64,000 nt of DNA from Sinosporangium siamense (GCF_016863435.1 NZ_BOOW01000010.1:1-64000), one strand, 5' to 3'. Shown: positions 1 to 9,341, numbered from the stretch's first letter. Program-made: numbers and translations. Notes: generated by a model not told the origin, from the letters alone.

Positions 1-1
1 T

Positions 2-85
2 CAGAGACCCGCCCGCGTCGTCGGGTACGGCGCGGCCTCGTCGGCCGGTCTCTGCCACCCTGCAGCGGTGGTCGCGGGCCTCTGA
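2..85 (+). CDS. possible 3' end of a truncated gene
   Basis: From base 2 one plus-strand frame is open and ends at a TGA at 83-85; its third positions are mostly G or C and it reads with a VVGYGAAS stretch. That stretch is reminiscent of the C-terminal domain of sugar C-methyltransferases, but in those the domain continues for many more residues, so the similarity may be chance. The frame points toward, and is convergent with, the aminotransferase that follows. The 5' part lies outside the window, so this is a weak call. Confidence 0.2.
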   Translation, partial: QRPARVVGYGAASSAGLCHPAAVVAGL

Positions 86-90
86 CGCCC

Positions 91-116
91 GCGCCCCGGT
101 GGGGTGGCCGGGGCGC
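91..116. terminator. GC hairpin between convergent genes
   Basis: A perfect 9-bp stem, GCGCCCCGG pairing with CCGGGGCGC, encloses an 8-nt loop 15 bp after the aminotransferase stop on the minus strand. No U-tract follows in either direction. It is likely a transcription stop or 3' stabiliser for the polysaccharide operon. Confidence 0.4.
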
Positions 117-130
117 GGCCGGCTCCAGGA

Positions 131-1303
131 TCAGGGGGGTGGGACTGCGGGGGTGAGGCGTTCCAGGACGGGGACGGCGCGGTGGGCGTAGACGGGGTCT
201 ACGGGGAGGACGTGGGCGCCCCACCAGCGGGCGCGCTGGGGGGAGGGGGAGGCTTCGGCGAAGCCGGGGGCGTAGTCGTCGTAGGGCGGGTCGTAGAGGT
301 AGCCGGTGGAGACGCCGCGGCGTTCCAGGTCGGCGATGGCGCGGTCGCGGTCCTCGACCAGGAGGGGGACACGGAACAGCGGCTGGTTCAGATTGGCGCG
401 CACGCCTTTGGCGACGCTCGGTAGGGTGGCGAGTGTCTGGACGCCGGCCAGGCGGGCGTCGCGCTGCTTGGGGAGAGCGGCGAGTTTGCGCCGGTGATAC
501 CAGCGGGCGAGGCGGCTCCGGTCGGCCGCGTAGTCGTGCAGGTCGGCGCGGATCCACGAGTTGAAGGGGCTGAGGGCGGGCGCGTGCGGGAGGGCCGACC
601 GGAGTTCGGCGGCGCGCAGCGCGATGCGGTAACCCTCGCGTTCCTCCTCCATGCCGAGCATGCGTGCGATGCGCAGCGCGGGGCGGACCATGTTGAGGCG
701 CAAAGCCGCGTGGCGGGCCATCGAGGTGGCGATGCTCCACAGTTCGCGCCGGAAAGAGCCGGGCTGGAGCAGGCGGTCACGTTCTGCGGCCAGCGCCTTG
801 GCGTCGGCGGCGCTGTCGACGGCGAGCACGCCGCCCGACCCGGCCGCCGCGTGCTTGGACAGGCTGAACACCCCGGCCAGCCCGAAGGTGCCGATGGGGC
901 GGCCGTCGACCGTCGTCTCGGCGGCGTGCGCGACGTCCTCGATGAGGACCTTGTGGCGGAAGGCGTGGACGTCGTCGGGCAGGCCGTACAGGTTGGTGGT
1001 GAGTATGGCGTCGACCGCCCCGAGGTTGGTGCGCGCGGTGTCGATGTTGCCCGTCGCGGGGGACAGCGGCGCGATAACCGGCCGCAGCCCGGCGGCGATG
1101 ACGAGGAAGAGGATCTCGTCGGCGGAGATCGGCGACATCAGCAGGCGCTGCCCGGGGGAGCACCAGTAGCGCAGCGCGATGTAGAGCCCGAGCCGGTTGG
1201 AGGGCAGGTAGACGCAGTGACGGCCGGTGCGGGCGGCGATCAGGGCCTCGGGGCTGCCGTCACCTTGGGCTCCACCGGGCGCCGCCGTACGCCCGGGCGT
1301 CAC
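131..1303 (-). CDS. DegT/DnrJ/EryC1-type PLP aminotransferase
   Basis: This 390-aa protein looks like a fold-type I PLP enzyme of the DegT/DnrJ/EryC1/StrS group, which transaminates keto-sugars bound to nucleotides. The FSLSKHAAAGSGG stretch near residue 150 matches the region that carries the PLP lysine, with the Lys present, and the upstream LIEDVAHA segment matches the conserved Asp-Ala-His region that contacts the cofactor. The start is GTG and overlaps the stop of the upstream acyltransferase gene by four bases, so the two are translationally coupled and this is the last gene of its minus-strand pair. Given the neighbours it probably makes an amino sugar for an exported polysaccharide. 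The sequence is divergent from classic sugar aminotransferases, so the substrate cannot be given. Confidence 0.75.
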   Translation of the reverse strand: MTPGRTAAPGGAQGDGSPEALIAARTGRHCVYLPSNRLGLYIALRYWCSPGQRLLMSPISADEILFLVIAAGLRPVIAPLSPATGNIDTARTNLGAVDAILTTNLYGLPDDVHAFRHKVLIEDVAHAAETTVDGRPIGTFGLAGVFSLSKHAAAGSGGVLAVDSAADAKALAAERDRLLQPGSFRRELWSIATSMARHAALRLNMVRPALRIARMLGMEEEREGYRIALRAAELRSALPHAPALSPFNSWIRADLHDYAADRSRLARWYHRRKLAALPKQRDARLAGVQTLATLPSVAKGVRANLNQPLFRVPLLVEDRDRAIADLERRGVSTGYLYDPPYDDYAPGFAEASPSPQRARWWGAHVLPVDPVYAHRAVPVLERLTPAVPPP

Positions 1304-2382
1304 GGCTTGAGCACCGAACGTACGCGGGCGAATGTCTTGAGCACGCGGTCGGCGGTTCTGAACAGCGCCGGGTTGGCCATGACCGTGCCGCGTGCGGTGC
1401 GGATCGGCACCCGCAACACCCAGTGCACGCCCGCGGACGCGCCCACGCGGGCGAGGCGGCCCTCACTCACCAGGTATTCGCCGTTCTTCAGCTTCTCCTT
1501 GTATTCCTTCTCACCTCGCCCCATGTCGATCACATTGATCCCGGCCTTGGCCGCGCGTTCGGCCATCGCCAGGTGGTGGATCAAACCGGGGGAGTACTTC
1601 GAGAACTCGGTGTCGTAGGCGGGGAACCATCCCGCGAGGGTGGTGGCGGTGCGCAGGCCGAAGTGCCCGGCGAGGGGGCGCCCGTCGACGTAGAGCATGT
1701 CCAGTACACCGCCGAACGCCGGGTTGTCGATGTGCAGCAGGCGCTGCACGAGTTCGACGATCCACGGCTGGGCGAAGCGGTCGGTGCGTCCGGTGCGGCG
1801 GTATTGCTCGGTCTTCCAGCCGAGCAGCGTCTTCATGGCCTCGGCGTCGACGGTGCCGTAGTCGTGGTGGAGCGGCCCGATGTCCCGCTCGATCTTGCGG
1901 CCCTTGTAGACCGTGCTCTTGTACGTCTTGGCGGAGTTGGCCTTGATCGTCGCGACGTAGGAGTCGTATCCCTCGCTGAGGTCCATGATGGGCGAGGAGT
2001 GGTAGTCGCCCTTGCCGTCCTCCAGGGGCTGGCCGCCGACCAGGTGGTCGAACTCGTAGACCGACAGCCGGCAGGCACGCAGGAGCCGGAGCGGGGAGAA
2101 CTCCAGGCCTTTGGCGTAGACCATGCCTTGTGCGTCCGTGAGGCCGGCGCCCACGGGTTTGCCGATGCCTAGCGGGTGACGCTCGAAGGGGAAGAACCCC
2201 GCGATGGACCCACCGTCCTCGATCACGGCCACGCGAATGTGGTCGCGGACCGTTCCAACCGCGAGAGTGAACTCCGGGGAGAGGAACGGATTGTCGAAAG
2301 AGGGGTTGGCCGCCTGGAGGGCCCGCCACCGGGCCACCTCCGGCTCCCCGAGGTCACGGGGATGAACCACTGAGACGCGCAT
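1300..2382 (-). CDS. BioF2/CelD-type GNAT acyltransferase (copy 1)
   Basis: The 360-aa product matches the BioF2-like acetyltransferase domain family (GNAT fold, CelD/BcsL-like). These proteins are found in exopolysaccharide loci and are thought to acylate sugars or, as FemAB-like enzymes, add amino acids. Conserved blocks include DNPFLSPEFT near residue 30, IAGFFPFERH near 60, GRTDRFAQPWIVEL in the middle and GHFGLRTATTLAGWFPAYD before the C-terminus. AGGAG lies just upstream of the ATG. Its end overlaps the aminotransferase start (GTGA). A clear paralogue sits at 11249-12490, so this locus is bracketed by two copies of the same enzyme type. There is no signal peptide or membrane segment. 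The donor and acceptor are unknown. Confidence 0.8.
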   Translation of the reverse strand: MRVSVVHPRDLGEPEVARWRALQAANPSFDNPFLSPEFTLAVGTVRDHIRVAVIEDGGSIAGFFPFERHPLGIGKPVGAGLTDAQGMVYAKGLEFSPLRLLRACRLSVYEFDHLVGGQPLEDGKGDYHSSPIMDLSEGYDSYVATIKANSAKTYKSTVYKGRKIERDIGPLHHDYGTVDAEAMKTLLGWKTEQYRRTGRTDRFAQPWIVELVQRLLHIDNPAFGGVLDMLYVDGRPLAGHFGLRTATTLAGWFPAYDTEFSKYSPGLIHHLAMAERAAKAGINVIDMGRGEKEYKEKLKNGEYLVSEGRLARVGASAGVHWVLRVPIRTARGTVMANPALFRTADRVLKTFARVRSVLKP

Positions 2383-2778
2383 GGGCTCCTACCGTCGAGT
2401 GGAAGCTGACTTGCCCCCGCCTGCCTTCTGCCGTTGGCTGAGCGTCTCCCGCCCCCAGTCGCAGGTGTGTTCCATCCGGAGCGGCGGAGCCGTACCGGCG
2501 GATCGCATCTGCTGATCAGGGAGCGCTCAGGCGGAGAGAACCGTCTTGATTATCCCGCCTGTCAGAATGGCGTCGAGTATGTAATGCCATGGTAAGGGAT
2601 CTCGTCTACCGTTACGGTTGGGCGTGCCCTGATTCCGATGTCGCACTGCTGCTTAGGGCACAGAAGACCGAATCGGACTTACCCGGTCCAGAGGTACGAG
2701 TCGGTACGGTGGGCATGTTGTCGGACACTGTGGGTGTCCGGCGCGCCACGATGACGAAGGTGCGACTCGGAGGACTCG
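2383..2778. other. divergent intergenic region
   Basis: This 396-bp stretch separates the minus-strand acyltransferase from the plus-strand hydrolase and must carry both promoters. Its GC is lower than that of the flanking genes between about 2530 and 2760. Open frames across it lack the G/C third-position bias, so I see no gene. I found no convincing -35/-10 pair. Confidence 0.5.
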
Positions 2779-4146
2779 TTGATCCCCACCCAAGGACGGC
2801 ACGCTCGCAGACCAGGCTGGCCACTGGTACTCGGCGGGTGCGTCGTGGTCCTGCTGCTCGTGGTCGGCATCATGATGTACGCGGGGAGATCGACCGAATC
2901 CGACGACTCGGCGATGACGGTGGTGCCGACCGAACCCGCCCCCACGCTCGACCCGCCACCGCCCACCGACGGCTGGCCGCGCTGGGGGGTGACCCACACG
3001 CAGTTCAGCGCCGCCGAGGAGGGCCACCAGGCCGAGTTGGCCGCCCGCCATCTACTAAGCCGCGTGCCGATGCTGCAAAACCAGCACATCATGGGCTGGG
3101 GCGCGGAGAATCCCGAGCCCGTCCAGGGGCGCTACGACTTCAGGTCGCTCGACCGGCGGCTGAAGTTCATGTCGTCGGCCAAGGGACTGCCGGTCATCAC
3201 CCTGTGCTGCGCGCCTGACTGGATGAAGGGCGGCAAGGAGGGCAAGACCGACTGGGCGAAGAACACCCTGGCCCCTTATCCGGACTTCTTCGACGAGTAC
3301 GCCAAGCTCGCCGTCACCGTCGCCAAGCGCTACCCGACGGTCAAGCACTTCATGGTCTGGAACGAGTTCAAGGGGTTCTGGAACAACGGGAGCAACAGCT
3401 GGGACGCCGCCGCCTACACCCAGCTGTACAACACGGTGTACGACGCGCTGAAGGCCGTCGACAAAGACATCCAGATCGGCGGTCCGTACATCCCGATCGA
3501 CAGTGACCAGGCGGAGACCAACGCCTCCGAGCTGCGCGGCGAGTGGGGCATCGTCGATCAGCGCACTCTGGACGCGATCGACTATTGGATGAAGCACAAG
3601 CGCGGAGCCGACTTCATCGTGATCGACGGGGCGTCGGGCACCCGCGACGCCGGCATCGTGCCAGACGAGTTCACCGCGCTCAAGAAGTTCAGCGCGGTGA
3701 CCAACTGGCTGCGGCAGAAGTCCGGCGACCTGCCCGTGTGGTGGGCCGAGTGGTATGTCGCCCCGGAGACCGCCGACTGGACCGAGGAGCGGCGTACGGC
3801 GGTGCAGGCCGTGGCCATGATGGAGTTCGCGAGCAGCGGGGTCCACACGGCGCTCTACTGGGATCCGCAGCGGCGGGAGGGCGCCGACTGCCCCGGCTGC
3901 CTGTGGCGGCCGGGCGAGGGCGGCGAGTTGCCCATGGCGGGGCTGCTCAGCGGCTTCACCCGGTGGTTCCACGGCGGTGTCACTCTTGAGCCGGTCACCT
4001 CGTCCGATCCCCGGGTGCGGGTGCTCGCCCAGGCCAAGCAGATGGTCGTGGTCAACACCGCCTCCACCGAGGTCACCGCGCAGGTCGACGGCAAGTCTTT
4101 CCGGCTCGCGCCGTACGAGATCAAGTGGGAGGACCGGGGGCGCTGA
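2779..4146 (+). CDS. membrane-anchored GH39-like glycoside hydrolase
   Basis: The 455-aa protein has a short basic N-terminus, one membrane segment (about residues 14-35), a Pro/Thr-rich linker to about residue 65, then a TIM-barrel hydrolase of the GH39/GH5-like clan A type. The likely acid/base is Glu196 in FMVWNEFKGFW and the likely nucleophile Glu324 in PVWWAEWY; both carboxylates of a retaining enzyme are therefore present. The chosen start is TTG because GGAGG (2769-2773) lies five bases before it and this gives the complete anchor. It should act outside the membrane, trimming or releasing the polysaccharide made by the surrounding locus. It is transcribed opposite to the rest of the cluster. 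Substrate specificity cannot be read from sequence. Confidence 0.8.
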   Translation: MIPTQGRHARRPGWPLVLGGCVVVLLLVVGIMMYAGRSTESDDSAMTVVPTEPAPTLDPPPPTDGWPRWGVTHTQFSAAEEGHQAELAARHLLSRVPMLQNQHIMGWGAENPEPVQGRYDFRSLDRRLKFMSSAKGLPVITLCCAPDWMKGGKEGKTDWAKNTLAPYPDFFDEYAKLAVTVAKRYPTVKHFMVWNEFKGFWNNGSNSWDAAAYTQLYNTVYDALKAVDKDIQIGGPYIPIDSDQAETNASELRGEWGIVDQRTLDAIDYWMKHKRGADFIVIDGASGTRDAGIVPDEFTALKKFSAVTNWLRQKSGDLPVWWAEWYVAPETADWTEERRTAVQAVAMMEFASSGVHTALYWDPQRREGADCPGCLWRPGEGGELPMAGLLSGFTRWFHGGVTLEPVTSSDPRVRVLAQAKQMVVVNTASTEVTAQVDGKSFRLAPYEIKWEDRGR

Positions 4147-4162
4147 GGCATCCCCTTCACGC

Positions 4163-4195
4163 CGGAGGGGCGGGGCATCGTGCCCCGCCCCTCCG
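4163..4195. terminator. bidirectional terminator hairpin
   Basis: A perfect 15-bp stem (CGGAGGGGCGGGGCA with its complement) closes a TCG triloop between the convergent hydrolase and membrane-protein genes. TTGT follows on the plus strand. It probably terminates both transcripts. Confidence 0.75.
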
Positions 4196-4241
4196 TTGTC
4201 ACCTGATAGCGGTATTTATCGTCTGATAGTGGTGATTGCCG

Positions 4242-7136
4242 TCAGCCGCCGAAGCCCAGCACCAGGAACCGCTCGACGATCACAGCGGCCGCGATGACTG
4301 CCGAGATGAGCCCGACGCGCAGCGCCCACGCGCGTCCGCTGCTCGGCCGCCTGCGGGTGCGCATGCGCAGCACCTCGTAGAGGAACAACCCGCCCGCCAT
4401 GGTGCCCAGTCCGACCAGGCCGACAGGCGTCGCCGTGGTCGTCGGGAAGCCGGAGCGGGCGAAGGCGTCGGCCTGGGCCGGGAGCACACCCTTGGGATAG
4501 GCGCGCAGGGTGTAGACCGCCGCGTCCTTGGCGGAGAAGACCTTCTTCAACTGCGTGGAGGCGTCCAGCGCGGCGCGGAACCGCTGCCCCCAGTCGGGGG
4601 CGAAGCCGTGGTTGAGCTCCAGGTAGGAGGCCTGGCCGTTCGTATAGACGAGATAGGTCTGCGGGCCCTCCTCACGCAACCGGGAGATCACCGGGTTGAG
4701 GTTCTTCGGATCCGGCGTGACCAGGGCCTCAAGGTAGTTGACTGTCTCGATGTCCCTCTCACGCCAGGGGATGGTCGGCGTGATCTCTCTGCCGAGCTCG
4801 GGGACCATGTAGAGCACCCGGGCACTCGGTTTGTTCTTGGTGTAGACGTAGTGCATCGCCGCGACCTCGTCCTTGCTGACCCGCTCGAACTTCTCGTTGC
4901 CGTAGCGGGCGACCAGGAAGGCCATCGACAACACCAGCGCCGTGCAGACCGCGAGCACGAGCGACCACCTGCGGGTGAGCTCGGGCTTGAGGCGGAACCG
5001 CGTGTAGCGCTTCCTGAGCGGCACCGCCTCGTCCCCCGAGTCCGGCGTGCCCGCCGGCAGGTTGGGGAAGAAGGCATAGGCCGCCAGGATGCAGACGCCC
5101 GGCAGCGCGAACAGGTAGATGCGCAGGCCGATCTCGCCGCCGTAGCTCTGCAGGCCGAGCGCGAGGATCGGGATGCAGAGCATCACCACGGCGGCCCGGT
5201 CGGTCACCCCGCGCCTGATGCGGCGGAACAGACCGGTCGCGGCCAGCATGAGGATCAGGCCGAGGATGCCGAGCCGTATCCGCAGCACGAGGGTGTGCTG
5301 CGCGTCGCGGCCCACCAGGCGGTCGCCGGTGTTCTCCTGGAGGTTGTCGAAGATGCGGCCGAGGCCGCCGAAGATGCGGTCCAGGCTGCCCGCCCAGTAA
5401 GGCGTGGCCGAGTAGTTGATCCACGCCAGCACGAGGAGCCCGAGCATCAGCGGCAGGGCCCAGGACAGGGTGGTGCGCCTGGTGATGAGCAGACCGGCCA
5501 GGGCGCCGAGCATCATGAACGGCGTGATCTGGTGCGAGGCGGTCGCCGCCACGAAGACGCTGATCAGCACCAGCAGCATGATCACCCGGTCGCCGAGCGA
5601 CGTGCTCGACTGGGGGATCTCGCCGGGGGTGAGCCGGTTCAGCCACGCCAGCAGGGCGCGGATGCGGCCCTTGCCGGTCGGCGAGGTGGGGCCGCCGCTG
5701 GCCCGGCCGAACCACCGCAGCAGGATCGCGACGAAGGCCAGATAGAGGAAGAAGGTGAAGCCCTGCGGGGAGAAGTAGTCCTGTCCGATCCACTGGGTGA
5801 GGACGAACAGCATGGCCGCGAACCAGCGGGCCCGTGTCGTCGCCACGAGCAGCCGCAGGATCATCACGAAGGGCAGCAGGTAGAGCAGGTTCGACAGCAG
5901 CGGTGTCCACTGCAGGATGGGCGCCAGGTCGGTGATCCCCGCGGCGCGTGAGATGAAGGCGAACAGCGCGAAGAAACCCGGCCAGGCGAAACGCGCGTCC
6001 AAGCTGGGAAGCGCCTCGCCGGCCCTGGCGATGTACTCGACGAAGCCCGCGTGAGCCCAGGCGGTGTGGAACCTCGGCTCGTCGTGGATGAGCGCCGAGG
6101 CGCCGTGCAGGGCGAACACCACCGAGGCGAGCTGGAAGAGCAGCAGGCCCTTGCGGTCGATGTTGGCGGCCAGCGTCACGAAGAACGCGGCGATCAGCAC
6201 GATGATCGCGGCGAATGCGGTGACGGGGAGGGCGGAGATCAGGCCGAGGCCGTCGATGTCGGCCTGGTCGACCCCCGCCAACGGGCCTGGGGCGGCACGC
6301 AGGGCCAGGATGTACATCACCAGGCCCTCGATCGTCAGCATGGGCGGCACCCAGCGTGGGGCGCTGCCCAGCAGCCGGTCGAGTAGACGGGGCTTGGCGG
6401 GCGGGGGAGGCGGAGGTGCGGGGCTCTGAGGGGCTTCGGCGGCGCTCGGCTGGTCTCCTCGCCCGGCGGCGACGGCGGCGAGCGTCTCCGTGGAGATCTC
6501 GGGCACGGTTCCTGGGGGCGCCTCGGGCGCACGGACGCGGGCCCAGGCGTCGCGAGGGGAGTCCTGGAGCGGCCCAGGGGAGCGGACGGGGGTAAAGGCG
6601 CCGCGGGGGCCGTCCGGGCCGGGGAGATCGGCGCTGAGGTCTTCGGCCGTGGACTCGGCTGATGCGACGGCATGCTCGGCGGCGGGCGCGTGCGGGGGCC
6701 CGCCGGCGGACCTCTCGCCGGAGGGCCGGCCGGCGCCGGGCTCCTCCCAGGAGGCGTCGTCCCATGCCTGGTCGTCCCATGCCTGGTCGTCCCAAGCGTG
6801 GTCGTCCCATGCCTGGTCGTCCGAGGCGGCGTCGTCGGTCGTGTCGTCGGTTGCGGGCTCGACCACGGGCTCCGGCTCGCGCGCCTGCCGATCCGGGGTG
6901 GAAGTGATCTTGGGGAACACGACGGTGTCCTTGGCGCTGTCCGGGACGGCGCCCGTCTCCGGGGCCTCCGGGGTGTCGCTCCGGCGGTCGCCTGTCGTGT
7001 CCGCCGGGGGGGCGGTGGACGTCATGTGGGTCTCGTCAACCTCGGGAGGCTCGGTTGTCTTGGGGTCGAGCTGGGAGGACTCGCTGGTCTCCATTGCCGT
7101 CTCATCGTCTTCCCGTTGCCTCACACAGACCATCAT
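4242..7136 (-). CDS. large polytopic membrane protein, candidate polysaccharide polymerase
   Basis: This 964-aa protein has a long, acidic, low-complexity cytoplasmic N-terminal region of about 260 residues, followed by ten or more hydrophobic segments and a C-terminal soluble stretch before two last membrane spans. The N-terminal part contains a run of Asp-Asp-Gln-Ala-Trp-like pentapeptides coded by 15-bp repeats at 6746-6835. Position next to a Wzx-like flippase and glycosyltransferases suggests a Wzy-like polymerase or a polyprenyl-sugar-dependent glycosyltransferase, but no diagnostic motif is visible. The ATG overlaps the flippase stop (ATGA), which favours this start; a second ATG at 7094 is possible. 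Homologues with a shorter N-terminus would help to fix the domain border. Confidence 0.65.
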   Translation of the reverse strand: MMVCVRQREDDETAMETSESSQLDPKTTEPPEVDETHMTSTAPPADTTGDRRSDTPEAPETGAVPDSAKDTVVFPKITSTPDRQAREPEPVVEPATDDTTDDAASDDQAWDDHAWDDQAWDDQAWDDASWEEPGAGRPSGERSAGGPPHAPAAEHAVASAESTAEDLSADLPGPDGPRGAFTPVRSPGPLQDSPRDAWARVRAPEAPPGTVPEISTETLAAVAAGRGDQPSAAEAPQSPAPPPPPPAKPRLLDRLLGSAPRWVPPMLTIEGLVMYILALRAAPGPLAGVDQADIDGLGLISALPVTAFAAIIVLIAAFFVTLAANIDRKGLLLFQLASVVFALHGASALIHDEPRFHTAWAHAGFVEYIARAGEALPSLDARFAWPGFFALFAFISRAAGITDLAPILQWTPLLSNLLYLLPFVMILRLLVATTRARWFAAMLFVLTQWIGQDYFSPQGFTFFLYLAFVAILLRWFGRASGGPTSPTGKGRIRALLAWLNRLTPGEIPQSSTSLGDRVIMLLVLISVFVAATASHQITPFMMLGALAGLLITRRTTLSWALPLMLGLLVLAWINYSATPYWAGSLDRIFGGLGRIFDNLQENTGDRLVGRDAQHTLVLRIRLGILGLILMLAATGLFRRIRRGVTDRAAVVMLCIPILALGLQSYGGEIGLRIYLFALPGVCILAAYAFFPNLPAGTPDSGDEAVPLRKRYTRFRLKPELTRRWSLVLAVCTALVLSMAFLVARYGNEKFERVSKDEVAAMHYVYTKNKPSARVLYMVPELGREITPTIPWRERDIETVNYLEALVTPDPKNLNPVISRLREEGPQTYLVYTNGQASYLELNHGFAPDWGQRFRAALDASTQLKKVFSAKDAAVYTLRAYPKGVLPAQADAFARSGFPTTTATPVGLVGLGTMAGGLFLYEVLRMRTRRRPSSGRAWALRVGLISAVIAAAVIVERFLVLGFGG
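6746..6835 (-). repeat. six 15-bp in-frame repeats (DDQAW type)
   Basis: Six consecutive 15-bp units, three of them identical (CCCATGCCTGGTCGT on the plus strand), encode Asp/Trp-rich pentapeptides in the cytoplasmic tail of the large membrane protein. Copy number is likely to vary between strains because units keep the reading frame. Confidence 0.85.
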
Positions 7137-8506
7137 GCGGCCTGGTGGGGGCCTTCCGTGACGATCGGCTGGGGCGTTTGAGGAAATTTGAGAAGATTGC
7201 GAAGTCCTTTGAAGATCAGGAGAGCGACCAGCACTTCGCTGAACAGCAAGCCATATCCAACCGCATTGATCCCGGCAATTGGGAACAGAAGCATCGAGGA
7301 GGCGAGCACCAAAACGGCCAGCCCTCCCTGCACCAGCATCAGTTGGCCGGCCTGGCTACGCGCCCGCAGACCACTCAGATAGATCTCGATCAGCACCCTC
7401 GGCAGCACCGCTAGCGCCATCAGCCGCAGCAGTGTGGTGCCGTGGTCGGCGAAGGCCGGGCCGAACACGCTGAGGATCAGCGGCGCGGCCAGAATTGTGA
7501 CGAGAACCACCGGGGTGATGATCATAAAGGCTCTTCTGAGCGCGTTGCGCGCGTTCTCAGCGAGCTGCGACCGGTCGAAGGCCCCCTCCACGGTGAGCGA
7601 GGTCGCCATGTTGATCGCCAGCAGCTCGATCATCGAGCCGAGGGTGTGCGCCATGGAGAAGTAGCCGAACGTCGCGGTGCCGACCTGGGCCGCCACCAGT
7701 ACCGGGACCAAATAGACGATCGCCAGCATGGACAACGTGCCCGGGTAGTCCCCGGCCAGGAAACGGCCGATCTCCCGCATGGGGAGCGGTCCTCCCGGCG
7801 CCGAGCCCGCGGTGTCCTTCACGTGTTTCGGGATCAGGAAGCCGAAGATCAGGATGTTGATCGGGATCAGCGCCATCGCCGTCGGTACGATCCACGACAC
7901 GAAGATGCCGTCCCCCGGCAGCGCCCCTGCCAGGGCCGCCAGGAGCACCATCTTGACCAGCCCGAAGCCCAGGCTGTTCACCGGCACCCAGGTGGCCTTG
8001 CGCAGTCCCGCCAGCGTCACGTCCTGCAAGGTGAAGATCGACCACACCAGCACAGAGGCGAGGAAGAACAGACCGGGGCCGAATCCGCCAAGCGAGGCAT
8101 AGGTGTCGCCCCACACCGGCAGGGTCAGCAGGAACCCGAGCGCCGCGGTCACACCCGTGGCGCCCGTGAGGAAGTAGGCCCGCCGGATCAGCATCGGCGT
8201 CCTTCGCCCGGCGACCGGGATGAACCTCGCGAGCGCTCCGACGAACCCCAGCGCGACGAGCGAGGCGAACAACCGCATCGCGGTGATCAGCGCCTGCCCG
8301 GCCCCGAAGTCCTCCACTGTGTAGAGCCGCGCGGCGATCAGCCAGTAGCCCATCCCCAGCACCGCGGTGATCGCGGTGTTGGCCATCAGGGCGTAGCCGT
8401 TCCGGAAGAGCGGGTTTCTGAGGTCGCGGAGGACCTTGTCCCGCAACGCGGAGAAGCGGCCGGACGCGGATCCCGCCTCCGGCCGCTTGCTCGCCGCCGT
8501 TTTCAT
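7133..8506 (-). CDS. Wzx-like polysaccharide flippase (MOP superfamily)
   Basis: The protein, 457 aa from the chosen ATG, consists of 12-14 hydrophobic segments in the pattern of the polysaccharide-transporter branch of the MOP superfamily, which flips lipid-linked glycans across the membrane. Features include the N-terminal RNGYALMANTAITAVLGMGYW segment (shown here in part) and a Leu-rich C-terminal half. I chose ATG 8506 because it is preceded by GAGAGGGG and starts MKTAASKR; a longer frame to 8620 would overlap the deacetylase gene by 74 bp. Its stop overlaps the next gene by ATGA. It belongs functionally with the downstream candidate polymerase and the upstream glycosyltransferases. Confidence 0.8.
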   Translation of the reverse strand: MKTAASKRPEAGSASGRFSALRDKVLRDLRNPLFRNGYALMANTAITAVLGMGYWLIAARLYTVEDFGAGQALITAMRLFASLVALGFVGALARFIPVAGRRTPMLIRRAYFLTGATGVTAALGFLLTLPVWGDTYASLGGFGPGLFFLASVLVWSIFTLQDVTLAGLRKATWVPVNSLGFGLVKMVLLAALAGALPGDGIFVSWIVPTAMALIPINILIFGFLIPKHVKDTAGSAPGGPLPMREIGRFLAGDYPGTLSMLAIVYLVPVLVAAQVGTATFGYFSMAHTLGSMIELLAINMATSLTVEGAFDRSQLAENARNALRRAFMIITPVVLVTILAAPLILSVFGPAFADHGTTLLRLMALAVLPRVLIEIYLSGLRARSQAGQLMLVQGGLAVLVLASSMLLFPIAGINAVGYGLLFSEVLVALLIFKGLRNLLKFPQTPQPIVTEGPHQAA

Positions 8507-8546
8507 GGTGTGGGCCCCTCTCCCCGCGCTCCTCTTCCCGTTCTCC

Positions 8547-9341
8547 TCAGACCCTGCCACGGGCCTTGTGCCAGCCGTACCTGGTGCGGCGCACCACCGC
8601 GTAACCCTTGGTGAGGGCACGTTCCTTCAGATAGATCAGGGGGATGCCGCTGCCCTCGACCGCGCGCAGGAACTTGCCCATGGTGGTGTTCGCCGCCACG
8701 GTCAGCCGGGGCAGTGCTAATCGGTCGTGGACCGCCGAGGTGAGCGCGTTGGCCACGGCGCAGGCGGTGCTGTAGCCCGCGCGGGCCACCTCGCGGCGCA
8801 CCCTGGCGCTGGAATATCCGTACGGATAAGCCATGGTGACCACCGGCCGGCCCGTCTCGTCCTCCAGCAGGGCCTTGTTGGTGCGCAGTTCGCCGGCGAG
8901 GTCGCGGTCCGGGAGCTGGTCGAGCTGGGGGTGGCTGTGGCTGTGCCCCCCGATCTCGACCCCGCAGGAGACCGCCTCGCGCACCTGGCTCCACGACAAC
9001 ATCGTGTCGAGCGGACGCCCCGCCGCGTGCCGCCCTGCGTCGGCGAGCCACCCGCTGGTCACGAACACCGTGGCGGGGATGCCGTGCCGTTCGAGCACGG
9101 GTAACGCGTCGGAGTGGAAGTCTGCATAACCGTCGTCGAAGGTGACGACGATCGGCTTCCCGGGCACCGTACCGCTGTGGAACGCCTCGGTGAGCCCCCC
9201 GAGCGACAGCGGGGAGAACCCGCGGTCGCGCAGGAGGCTCATCTGCTCGGCGAACACACTCGTCCGTACCGCCAGCGGGCGGGTCTCGGGGTTCGGGCGT
9301 TCGGTGACCGAGTGGTACATCAGGATGGGGACACGGGTCAC
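8547..9341 (-). CDS. NodB-type polysaccharide deacetylase
   Basis: The 264-aa protein has the NodB homology signature: MYHSV at the N-terminus, TFDDGY with Asp69-Asp70, and the metal-binding GGHSHSH with His133 and His137. This family removes N-acetyl groups from GlcNAc-type residues using a divalent metal. There is no signal peptide, so it may act on a lipid-linked intermediate on the inner face, or be released by another route. The start overlaps the GT2 gene stop by four bases, placing it in the same operon. It could de-N-acetylate the polysaccharide and give it positive charge, as in PNAG or holdfast systems; that role is inferred. Confidence 0.85.
   Translation of the reverse strand: MTRVPILMYHSVTERPNPETRPLAVRTSVFAEQMSLLRDRGFSPLSLGGLTEAFHSGTVPGKPIVVTFDDGYADFHSDALPVLERHGIPATVFVTSGWLADAGRHAAGRPLDTMLSWSQVREAVSCGVEIGGHSHSHPQLDQLPDRDLAGELRTNKALLEDETGRPVVTMAYPYGYSSARVRREVARAGYSTACAVANALTSAVHDRLALPRLTVAANTTMGKFLRAVEGSGIPLIYLKERALTKGYAVVRRTRYGWHKARGRV

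Noticed and set aside
4236-5951. Long plus-strand open frame opposite the membrane protein
   Set aside because: It is Gln/Arg/Gly/His-rich, the usual composition of a frame antisense to hydrophobic high-GC coding sequence; there is no ribosome binding site or domain.
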